From: CAZGUG01 sp964625335
GTDB taxonomy: Bacteria; Bacillota; Clostridia; Ch29
Direction: 5' to 3'
Length of the DNA stretch: 64,000 nt
Assembly (NCBI GenBank): GCA_964625335.1
Contig: CAZVBE010000011.1
Span: forward strand, 1-64,000
This document shows positions 1 through 8,800 of this stretch, piece by piece. Position 1 is the stretch's first letter. Each line of letters begins with the position of its first letter. A program made the position numbers and the translations under genes. Under the pieces are notes generated by a model. The model had not been told where the DNA came from, did no database searches, and saw nothing but the letters and a program-made list of their open reading frames with translations.

Positions 1-209
1 TTTTGCCTTCTTCCTGTTTTTTTCTTATTCTTGCCAACTAAAATTATACTCTAAGCACGCAATTAACCCAATAGGGCATTTTGAGTCGGAAGAATAGAGC
101 ATGGGTCCTGAAGGCAAACTAAGAGGGTTAAGAATACTAAAAGCAAGGATTTTTGAAGACGCAGCCAATAAAGGCGTTTTCCAAGTCCGTATTAGGAGGC
201 AGGATAGAA

Positions 210-2351
210 ATGGATACAACACAACATCAGCCGGAGAATATGGCACATCAACACGGCAAGGAGCAGCAGCTGGCGGGCTTCCGTGCCGAGCACAAGGAAG
301 ACAAGCTGACTACCAATCAGGGGGTGAACGTCTCGGGTACCGATGATTCCCTTAAGGCAGGGGTACGGGGACCTACCCTGATGGAGGATTTTCATTTCAG
401 GGAGAAACTGACCCATTTCGATCATGAGAGGATACCCGAACGGGTGGTGCATGCCCGGGGGTTTGGTGCCCACGGTTATTTTGAGGTCTATCAGCCTATG
501 AACGAACTGACCAAGGCAAAATTTCTTCAGGACCCGTCGAAAAAGACACCGGTTTTTGTGCGTTTTTCCACTGTGGTGGGTTCCCGGGGCTCGGCTGATA
601 CCGTGCGCGATGTCCGGGGGTTTGCTACAAAGTTTTATACCGAGGACGGCAACTACGACCTGGTAGCCAACAATATTCCCGTTTTCTTTATCCAGGATGC
701 TGTTAAGTTTCCGGATGTGGTTCACGCCATAAAGCCGGAACCGCACAATGAGATGCCCCAGGCCTCTGCGGCCCATGATACCTTTTGGGATTTTGTTGTC
801 AGCACGCCAGAGACTGCTCATATGATTATATGGCTGCTCTCGGACAGGGCCATTCCCCGCAGCTTCCGCATGATGGAGGGGTTTGGAGTCAACACGTTCA
901 GGTTTATTAACGACCAGGGCAAGGCGCGCTTTGTCAAGTTTCACTGGAAGCCCATGCTGGGGGTGCATTCCCTTGTCTGGGACGAGGCACAGAAGCTGGC
1001 AGGCAAGGACCCTGACTATCACCGGCGGGATCTGTGGGAAGCTATTGAAATGGGCGAGTATCCAGAGTACGAGCTTGGAGTGCAGGTATTGGAGGAAGAA
1101 GAGGAGTTCAGCTTCGGGTTTGATATCCTCGATCCTACCAAGTTCTGGCCGGAAGAAGAGATACCTGTCAGGCTTATTGGCAAGATGACTTTAAACCGAA
1201 ATGTAGACAATTTTTTTGCCGAAACCGAGCAGGTAGCTTTTTGTCCGGGTAATGTTGTACCGGGTATTGATTTTTCAAATGATCCCCTGTTGCAGGGCAG
1301 GCTGTTCTCTTACCTCGACACCCAGCTTATCCGTCTGGGCGGGCCGAATTTTCATGAAATTCCAATCAACCGGCCGGTGTCTCCGGTACACAACAACCAG
1401 CGGGACGGTTACCACCGCATGACAATCGACAGCGGCAAGGTAAGTTATTTCCCGAATTCCCTCCAGGGGAACACTCCCCGGCCGGTACCGGATACAGAGA
1501 ACGGATACATTCACCACGCCGAAAAGGTGGACGGACAGAAAGTACGCCAGCGAAGTAACAGCTTTAATGACCATTACAGCCAGGCAACCCTTTTCTGGAA
1601 CAGCATGTCGGAGCACGAGAAACAGCATATAGTAGAAGCTTTTCATTTCGAGGTCGGCAAGGTTAAAGACAAGCAGGTTAAGCAGAGGGTTGTGGACATG
1701 TTCAACAACGTGGACGGGCAGCTGGCAACCCGAATTGCTCAGGGTATCGGAGCAGCGGCGCCGGCGGCGCCCGGCGGGACCGGTATTACCGCTTCATCAC
1801 CGGCGGTGAGCCAGGAGAACACCATCAGGGATGCAAGGACCAGAAAGGTTGCCATTCTGGCTGAAAACGGGTTTAATTTCACCGAGGTGGCTCAGGTGAT
1901 GGACGCTTTGAAGGAAGCCGGAATACATGCGGAAATAATCAGCAAGGACCTGGGTATTAAAACAGGTGCCGACGGCCGGCAGCTGGAGGCGTCAAATAAC
2001 TACATTACTGCCGGGTCAATTATGTACGATGCTGTGTATGTGCCGGGGGGGCAGCAGAGCGCAGCGAGCCTTGCGGCACAGGGTGATACGCTGCACTTTG
2101 TAAACGAGGCCTTTAGTCATGCGAAAGCAATTGGGGCAACCAATGAAGGGGTTGACCTGCTCGTTTCTTCACAGATTAAGGGGGTGGCACTGGCCGGAAC
2201 CGACAACTATGGACAGCCTGTTACCGAACTGGGAGTGGTGACAATCCGAAACACATCGGATATGAACAGCTTCATCCGCGAATTCATAAAAGCCATAGTC
2301 CGGCACCGTCACTGGGCGCGCCAAAAACAGAAACAGGTGGTGCCCGCCTGA
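210..2351 (+). CDS. katE: Large-subunit (clade II) heme catalase
   Basis: Hydrogen peroxide dismutase of the cytoplasm, about 713 residues. An AGGAGG at 194-199 sits ten bases before this ATG, so an in-frame TTG at 153 is not preferred. The distal histidine is H81 (VVHARGFGAHG), the distal asparagine N154 (DLVANNIP) and the proximal heme tyrosine Y368 (RLFSYLDTQ). These spacings equal those of E. coli HPII (H128, N201, Y415). A C-terminal DJ-1/PfpI-like domain fills roughly residues 550-710, as in large-subunit catalases. The residue at the HPII H392 position, which forms a His-Tyr crosslink there, is C345 here. It is apparently monocistronic and ends in a strong terminator. Family assignment is secure. 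Confidence 0.95.
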   Translation: MDTTQHQPENMAHQHGKEQQLAGFRAEHKEDKLTTNQGVNVSGTDDSLKAGVRGPTLMEDFHFREKLTHFDHERIPERVVHARGFGAHGYFEVYQPMNELTKAKFLQDPSKKTPVFVRFSTVVGSRGSADTVRDVRGFATKFYTEDGNYDLVANNIPVFFIQDAVKFPDVVHAIKPEPHNEMPQASAAHDTFWDFVVSTPETAHMIIWLLSDRAIPRSFRMMEGFGVNTFRFINDQGKARFVKFHWKPMLGVHSLVWDEAQKLAGKDPDYHRRDLWEAIEMGEYPEYELGVQVLEEEEEFSFGFDILDPTKFWPEEEIPVRLIGKMTLNRNVDNFFAETEQVAFCPGNVVPGIDFSNDPLLQGRLFSYLDTQLIRLGGPNFHEIPINRPVSPVHNNQRDGYHRMTIDSGKVSYFPNSLQGNTPRPVPDTENGYIHHAEKVDGQKVRQRSNSFNDHYSQATLFWNSMSEHEKQHIVEAFHFEVGKVKDKQVKQRVVDMFNNVDGQLATRIAQGIGAAAPAAPGGTGITASSPAVSQENTIRDARTRKVAILAENGFNFTEVAQVMDALKEAGIHAEIISKDLGIKTGADGRQLEASNNYITAGSIMYDAVYVPGGQQSAASLAAQGDTLHFVNEAFSHAKAIGATNEGVDLLVSSQIKGVALAGTDNYGQPVTELGVVTIRNTSDMNSFIREFIKAIVRHRHWARQKQKQVVPA

Positions 2352-2419
2352 TTAACATTATTTCAGCAGTCAGTCTGCCCGGGACTTTAATCCCTTAACC
2401 TGTATCATACAGGGGCAGA

Positions 2420-2465
2420 AAAACCCTGAAACAGCCCGGAGCTGATTTCAGGGTTTTCCATTTTT
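2420..2465 (+). terminator. Intrinsic terminator of katE
   Basis: A perfect 12-bp stem (AAAACCCTGAAA at 2420-2431 with its complement at 2446-2457) has a 14-nt loop and is followed by CCATTTTTC. Confidence 0.85.
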
Positions 2466-2618
2466 CAGACTGCAGATTATTTGCAGGAACATATCCCCGG
2501 CCGTATAGAATATAACATATGAGGGTATTTATGATAAAATGAAAGAGAAAATAACCGGAGAAAGAGACAACGATGCCGGAATAAAAATGAAAATTTGAGA
2601 AAAGGAGGGAGCGTTATA

Positions 2619-3524
2619 CTGCAAACAATCAATAATGAAAACCAGGTACCGGCCCGGATGCCCAGAAACGATACTCTTAAGCTTATAGCAATGGCAACGA
2701 TGCTTATTGACCACATTGGCTATATGTTTTTTCCGCAGTACTTAATTTTCAGGTCGGTTGGAAGATTGGCGTTCCCTATATTTGCATATCAGCTGGCGGT
2801 TGGTTATGAGAAAACATCAAACTTAAAAAACTACGCGAAGAGGCTGTTTATATTCGGTCTCATATCCCAGATACCCTATTCGTTTTTTTCACCGGAGCTT
2901 GAGTTTAAGCCCTTTAACCTGAATATAATGTTTACATTGCTGCTGGCATTGGGCGTTGTTTACCTGTACGACCTGGGCAGGGTAAAGCTGAAAGAATACA
3001 GGGAGAGTAAAGACATAAAAAAGGTGATTTATGGTGCGGGTATTCTGTTTGCAGCCTTTATTACAGTGATTTCTCCTGAAGTGCTGGAGATTGTCTGTGA
3101 AGCCCGGCTGGATTATGGATTTTACGGACTATTGCTTGTCATGATATTTCATCTGTTTAAGGACAGCAAAGCCAGAACGGTTTTGAGTTATATTATACTA
3201 TCCTTTATATACACCTATGTTTACGGTGCGAAGGTTTTATCGGCAAACTCCTTAAACTGGTTTGGGGAGCATTATGATATATGGGAAAGCCTTTCAAGCT
3301 TTGGCCTGGTGTGGCAAAATATAGTGTATTACAATAACGGATTAATCAGGCTTGAAGGATACTTCTTCCAGGCCAGAAGTATTTTTGCCCTGATACCCAT
3401 ATATCTGTCCGACAGTTTTATCGGCAGGATCAGACTTAACAAGTATACCGCATACTGGTTCTATCCTGTGCATATAGCTATCCTCGTATTAGCTGCCTGT
3501 TTATCAAGGGGGTTTCCCCGGTGA
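2619..3524 (+). CDS. TraX-family integral membrane protein
   Basis: Polytopic membrane protein of the TraX family (named after F-plasmid pilin acetylation). The hallmark LKLIAMATMLIDHIGYMFF lies near the N terminus, followed by about eight hydrophobic segments. In Clostridia this family is chromosomal and its role is unproven; acyl transfer at the membrane is the usual guess. The start is unclear. The only Shine-Dalgarno, AGGAGG at 2603-2608, points at ATA (2616) or CTG (2619). The first in-frame ATG is 2658, with no good ribosome site, and an upstream TTG at 2595 precedes the Shine-Dalgarno. I place the start at CTG 2619 provisionally. The gene converges with the minus-strand gene ending at 3565. 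Confidence 0.75.
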   Translation: MQTINNENQVPARMPRNDTLKLIAMATMLIDHIGYMFFPQYLIFRSVGRLAFPIFAYQLAVGYEKTSNLKNYAKRLFIFGLISQIPYSFFSPELEFKPFNLNIMFTLLLALGVVYLYDLGRVKLKEYRESKDIKKVIYGAGILFAAFITVISPEVLEIVCEARLDYGFYGLLLVMIFHLFKDSKARTVLSYIILSFIYTYVYGAKVLSANSLNWFGEHYDIWESLSSFGLVWQNIVYYNNGLIRLEGYFFQARSIFALIPIYLSDSFIGRIRLNKYTAYWFYPVHIAILVLAACLSRGFPR

Positions 3525-3564
3525 CATCTGAATATCAACGGATTTATCCCCCTGGCAGCCTTTG

Positions 3565-4614
3565 TTATTTCTTTATTTCCCTCATCATGTTTTCGGCAAA
3601 CAGTTTCGCTTCCTCCTCTATACCGGGAACGGCTGCTATTTCTCCCGGGTTGTTTGCAATAGCCATTATTGCGAAATAGGGGGGGAGTCTGAAGCTTTTG
3701 TTAATGTTCAGGGCGCCTATAAGCTGTCTGGCTATCGAATCGCTTCCCGAGTTGCCGGATACTATTACCGCAAACATAGTCTTGTCAAAAAACTTCTTTC
3801 TCCTGTACAAAGCTGTGAGCCGGTTAATTACAGCCATAAGGTTTGCCGAAACCGAGTCGTTATAATTGGGGCATATCCATACCACCACGTCGGCCCTCTC
3901 AATTTCGGGCAGTATTTCCTCTGCCATCACTCCGCCGTAAAAACAGCTTTTTTGCCGGCTGTAGTGTTTACATGTCTTATAGGTGCATCCCTTGCAATCG
4001 AGTACCGTGCCGTTTTCCACATGCAGCTCTGCAATATCATCAAAGAACAGGTGTTTTTTTGTCATATTCCAGAGCATAAGGGTGTTTGACGTATTATGGG
4101 AGCTGGCATGGACAGCCAGTACCCTTGGTTTTTCTATTGTTGCAATATTATCCTGAAAAAGCCGTTCCCCCAGGTCCCGGCAAAGGCGGCTGCAAATCTC
4201 CTCAAGGGGCCGGTCGAGTTTTTTTTGCCAGGTCAGCAAGTTGGTAAGGCCTTCTGTTGCTTCAATAACCGGATTGCCGGGAAAACGGCAGCCCAAACGG
4301 TTTGCAAGAAAAATAATATTCTGCGCGGCACTTTTGGTAAAAAGGTCGTTGCTGCTGTGTATCAGGAGCGCTGCCGAGCAGCCCTGCAATGCATCCCTTC
4401 CCCTTTTGGACAGCTTGTCAAATAACTGCATAATGGGAATGCTAAATCCGGTCTGGTCGAGTTCTGCCGCAAACAGTATTTTTTTGCCCTGCAGGTCGGG
4501 AAGGCTGTCTGTACCGGTTAAGGTTCTTGCGGGAATACCGTCTGTAGCCGCTTTGACCATTACAGAGAGCCTATGGGACATAGGCCCGGGAGCAATAAGG
4601 TATACGGTTTTCAC
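3565..4614 (-). CDS. Flavodoxin-fold (NADPH-dependent FMN reductase-like) protein with cysteine cluster
   Basis: About 349 residues, GTG start in a GTGA overlap with the upstream gene, so it is the third gene of a minus-strand operon. The C-terminal half starts with RVLAVHASSHNTSN (from about residue 164), the phosphate-binding loop style of FMN reductases. It then carries C207, C210, C215 and C224 in DCKGCTYKTCKHYSRQKSC, a pattern seen in iron-sulfur flavoproteins and related reductases. The N-terminal half looks like a second, degenerate copy of the same fold. A redox role with FMN is inferred; no substrate is known. Its partners are the dehydrogenase-like and the HD/adenylyltransferase proteins upstream. 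Confidence 0.7.
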   Translation of the reverse strand: MKTVYLIAPGPMSHRLSVMVKAATDGIPARTLTGTDSLPDLQGKKILFAAELDQTGFSIPIMQLFDKLSKRGRDALQGCSAALLIHSSNDLFTKSAAQNIIFLANRLGCRFPGNPVIEATEGLTNLLTWQKKLDRPLEEICSRLCRDLGERLFQDNIATIEKPRVLAVHASSHNTSNTLMLWNMTKKHLFFDDIAELHVENGTVLDCKGCTYKTCKHYSRQKSCFYGGVMAEEILPEIERADVVVWICPNYNDSVSANLMAVINRLTALYRRKKFFDKTMFAVIVSGNSGSDSIARQLIGALNINKSFRLPPYFAIMAIANNPGEIAAVPGIEEEAKLFAENMMREIKK

Positions 4615-5852
4615 AGCATTTCACCCAGCCTTTCGTAGGTTTTCTTAATCCTGTCATACAGAGGTGCGGGCAGATCAAGTGCTTCCACCTCTGTTCCCGA
4701 ACCCAGCAGCCTGTTCCGGGAGCCCATATATACCCCGCCGATAAAGGTGGAACTGTAGTGCCACATGCCCTTTATCAGGGCTATAAGAGACAGGCTGCCC
4801 GACGACAGGGCCGGTGCCACGTAGGGTTTATAACCCTCGCTGCGGACATACATATTGGCGTTACAGGCTTTTTCGGTAAGAAACAGCGACAGCTCCTCAT
4901 TATAGTTTTTTATGCTGTCGGCGATAACAAGCCCTTCACCGTGGGGGCCAAAGGCCCTTCCTTCTTCGGAAAAATGGGCGCTTTCGGGAGAGCGCATGGC
5001 GAAATAGGCGGCCCGGGCATACATTACCCCCAGTCCGTAGCCCCTAATTTGTTCCGGAGCAAGTCCGCCAAAGTCTAAGCTGCCTTTGCTGTCGGTATTG
5101 CTCTCTGTAAAGGCTGTCTTGCATAACAAATCAACGGGATCCGAGACCACAGCAAAAACACCCTTGAAACCGGCCTCTCTGGCCTTTTTTGCGTAGGCGG
5201 CCACTATCGGTGAGTTGCCCTTAAGCTGCGCCATCCTGACATCCGCAGGGGCGCTTCCTACCGGCGGCACCCCCGCCGATATGCAAAAGACAAACAGGTC
5301 GCAGTCAAAGACTTCATCCTCCTTTAGCATATAGACCGGCGGGCCGGCGACGCTGTTACCGGGGGCAAGTATCTGATTGGCTTCGTATTCCCATCTTTTC
5401 ATATTGCTTAAGCTTCTGCTGTATATTCCAATGCCGGATATGCGGTTGCCCCCCAGCAGGCGCAGGCCGGTAAGCAGCATTCCGCCCACATCTCCAAGCC
5501 CTGCTATGTTGACCCTCCATTTTCCCGGCAGGGCGCAGGCAGGTAGGTCACGCCAGTTCGGATATGTCGTATTTACCGATGTTACATTCCTTTTTTCTAT
5601 GGCATCAAGCAGCCAGCCGGGCAGGTTGGAAGGCCCGTCTCTTCGTAACAGTATTTCTATTCCCTCTTTGTCCGGGAATGCCAGCGAGGGCCGGGATACA
5701 CAAAAAGCTTTTCTGGAGCTTGACGGCTCCAGGCTGTTCAGGGTATAAACACTGCCCGTACAGTCCGATGCCCGGGCCTGGGATATTTCCTTTATCCCGG
5801 CGTATTTGTGTTTTGACACCAGGATTTTGCCCTGGCATTCATAATAGAACAT
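4611..5852 (-). CDS. Lactate/malate dehydrogenase-like NAD-binding protein
   Basis: 413 residues with a GGAGGT ribosome site just before the ATG. A Rossmann glycine motif GLGDVGG (118-124) opens an LDH-like core. VVSDPVD (about 235-241) corresponds to the NPVD segment, and GPHGEG (302-307) places H304 where LDH/MDH have their catalytic histidine. It also has about 100 extra N-terminal residues, longer than ordinary LDH (about 310-320), and a C-terminal extension. It follows the giant upstream protein by 13 bases and overlaps the flavodoxin-fold gene by 4, so the three are co-transcribed. Substrate unknown: it is a diverged LDH/MDH-family oxidoreductase rather than a housekeeping LDH. Confidence 0.75.
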   Translation of the reverse strand: MFYYECQGKILVSKHKYAGIKEISQARASDCTGSVYTLNSLEPSSSRKAFCVSRPSLAFPDKEGIEILLRRDGPSNLPGWLLDAIEKRNVTSVNTTYPNWRDLPACALPGKWRVNIAGLGDVGGMLLTGLRLLGGNRISGIGIYSRSLSNMKRWEYEANQILAPGNSVAGPPVYMLKEDEVFDCDLFVFCISAGVPPVGSAPADVRMAQLKGNSPIVAAYAKKAREAGFKGVFAVVSDPVDLLCKTAFTESNTDSKGSLDFGGLAPEQIRGYGLGVMYARAAYFAMRSPESAHFSEEGRAFGPHGEGLVIADSIKNYNEELSLFLTEKACNANMYVRSEGYKPYVAPALSSGSLSLIALIKGMWHYSSTFIGGVYMGSRNRLLGSGTEVEALDLPAPLYDRIKKTYERLGEML

Positions 5853-5865
5853 GGGATTACCTCCG

Positions 5866-8800
5866 TCACTTAATTATGGTATGTTCAATGCGTTTTAACG
5901 CTTCCAGGTCATTAAGCAGGTAATGGGACGGATTTATGTTAATATCGTATCTTATATTGGGGCCGCGGTCGGGGCACCGGGGAGGGTTGACCACTTCGCC
6001 CAAAAGGTCCAAAGTCAGACTACGTTCATTCATCACCTGGTATTCTTCCTCAAGGGCCGTCATTATATCAATGGAGTTATTGATACATGTTTCGGACAGC
6101 GCGAAAATTGACCTGTTGGATACATCGTTGATAAAGGTGGGGGAGGTATAGGGCAGGATCATATTTACCGAGGGTATAAGATTCCATTGGGGGTATATGC
6201 CCCTCCACAGGGTATCCCCGCCAAGGAAGGGATATAAGGCGCTTTCATAGAACCATGCCCGCAGCCTCGGAACAAAGTAGGCGCTGTCCACATCCCTGTT
6301 CTGGATATCCATTAGTTCCTTGCCCCGTCCGGACAGTATTCCTACTATGAATTTTTTAACCCTAATTCCCTCCCGCTTAAGTAAGGGATCGAGGGCTTTA
6401 AACCTGTAACCCTTATGCAGCAGATTGTCCACCAGTATTATTTGACGGTTGAAAGAGCGCAGCATTTTTATCTGGGTTTCCAAGTCCAGATAATAGGGGA
6501 AGGGTCCAATTCTGAAGGATTTCATATGTGGCTGAAACAGCTTCTCGGTATGGAGGGATTTGGTCACCGTGTTTGGCACAATCTGATTGTTCAGGATAGT
6601 GCCAAAGGGAACGCACACAGAGGAGCCCAGCTTTCTGGGGACCGAAGGAACAGTATCCACTCCGTTTTCAGCGCAAATCTTTTTGGTGAGATTTTGATTA
6701 AGCATTCCCATATCAAAGGACAGCAGCAGTTTCCCGGGGTACAGGCCGGAGAGGGCTCTTTGCAGCCTTTTCCTGGAACGGCAAACCGCCTGTTTTACAT
6801 TGTCGTTATTCCTGAAGGATTCCTTAATTATCGTTGACACGTCCAGGTTAAGGGTGCAGGGGACGTTCATATCAACCAGGTATATGGGCTGGTGCTGATT
6901 GCCAAAATACAGCTTTTCAAACCCCTGCAGCTCAAGTACTTCTTCCACTGCCCGGGAAGAATAATCTTCAATGGTGTTTCTGAATACGGCATAGTTGTAA
7001 TCCTTTGCAAGGCAGTAGCAGAGGGTTTCGGTGAGAATTATCTGTTCAAGATTGTCATGGCCGCACTTTTGGTCGGTAAATATACCGTCTATTACCACTA
7101 TTCTGCCTACGGTATTATCCCTTATATACTCGGAGGCCATGTTGTTCTGGAACTCTTTGAAAAGCATGCTCAGACGCACCCAGTGAAATAGTGAAAAGCC
7201 CAGTATCCTGCCCCCGTTATTTTTTTCCTTAAGCAGCAAAACCCGGGGAGAGGACTTGTTTGAGAAGGCTGTAAGCTTTTTTTGCGCCTCCTTGCTGTCT
7301 GCAAACATTTGGGCAGAAAGTTTTTCAAGAAGTTCCTGCCTGGGGTTTTCAATAATTTCCATATCTATGGACACGGGGCTTACAGGGGCTTTGTACTGGG
7401 GCTCTCTCCTGTACAGGCCGCTCATGTATATATACTTCTGGGCCAGAGGGTCCACCAGCATTGATATATCCCTGTTTTGGTCAATATAGGTTCTGATTTG
7501 GGTTGAACTTATGTCTTCATATTGCGGAGGCAGTGACAGCGTTATTATCTCTCCTTCTATCCTGCCCATTTTTCTGTCCAGTTTTTTGTCGTCTTCTTCG
7601 GATGAAAGGGCGCTCCTTCTGTCAAATACTATGTGCGGGAAGGTGTGTATTGAATCCGGGCTTTTCTTATCCTTGTATCCTGAAGCGTGCAGTATCACAT
7701 CGCTGCCTACGACTATGTATACTTCAGAGTTGGGGAAGCTTTCTCTTAGAGCCCGCAAATCCTCGGGATATGCAATATTTACGGGTATATCCTCGGGGTA
7801 CAGGAATATACCGGGCTGATCGGCGATGGACATATTGATTATATTCCTGCGGGTAAGATTGGGCTGGGTTCTTTTGGACCATGAAAATTCATCAATCGCA
7901 AGGAATACTTCAAAGCCAAGCCGGCGTATCTCCTTTGCAATCTCCTTGTGACCCAGCGAAAAGGGGTCAAAGGTACCCGGGAAAAAGGCTATCTTTTGCG
8001 GGTGCTTAAGGTCTATGCTGCCGTAATGGAAGGTATAGGCGGATATGAACTTGTATATACTGTTTAACGCCGATGAATTGATAAACAGCAGCAGTTCACT
8101 GTCCCTGTTGTCCGGCAGCAGGGTCAGTATCTTTTTCGCGGTCCGCCTAAATATATGGTTTTTCTGCTCCATATCAAGGTATTCGGAGCCGTATATTTCC
8201 TTGCCAATTACACTGAAGGCAATCTGCCTGATCCGCTGGTCGTAATTGACCAGTCCGCCCAGTAAAATTCCCAGCATCTTGGCCAGCCTGCTCTCGTAAA
8301 ACTCGTCGGCCTGGGGAAAAAGCTGCCTGTATTTAAGATAATAGGATAGGGTTATTCCTGCCGTTTTGAGTATGAGGGAGTTAATACCCAGTCCTGACTG
8401 TTTGGTTTTTTCAGTCAGGTAGTCGAGAATCTCGTCCAGCTCCACCGGCTGAAGGTAGAGTATCAACTGTCCCAGGTAATAAGGAATGTACTTGGTGAAC
8501 TGGTGGCCCTCAAGTTCCAGGGACCTGACCAGTTCCACCGCAATATCGTTTCTCTGCTCGAGGTTTAGGTGGGGGATTATGCGGATAAGCGCATCCCCTG
8601 CGCCAATACGCACATCTTCAACGGGGCTGACCTTTATAAGATTGCAAAAGTGCATGGCGGTATAAAAGGCGTTGTTCTTGTCATTGCTCAGGGTATGCTC
8701 CAGTAAAAGCTCCACCTGTATCTTTTTTGCAATCTTGCCGGTGGCAGTTTTAAGGTTGCTTAGAAAAATATCCGAAATACTGTCCAGGTCTTCACGGCAG

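Noticed and set aside
192..1022. Long minus-strand open frame of about 276 codons inside katE
   Set aside because: It overlaps the conserved catalase fully, has no ribosome site and no family resemblance; it is a shadow of codon bias.
3562..4089. Plus-strand frame opposite the flavodoxin-fold gene
   Set aside because: The minus-strand gene has clear motifs and an operon context; the plus frame has none.
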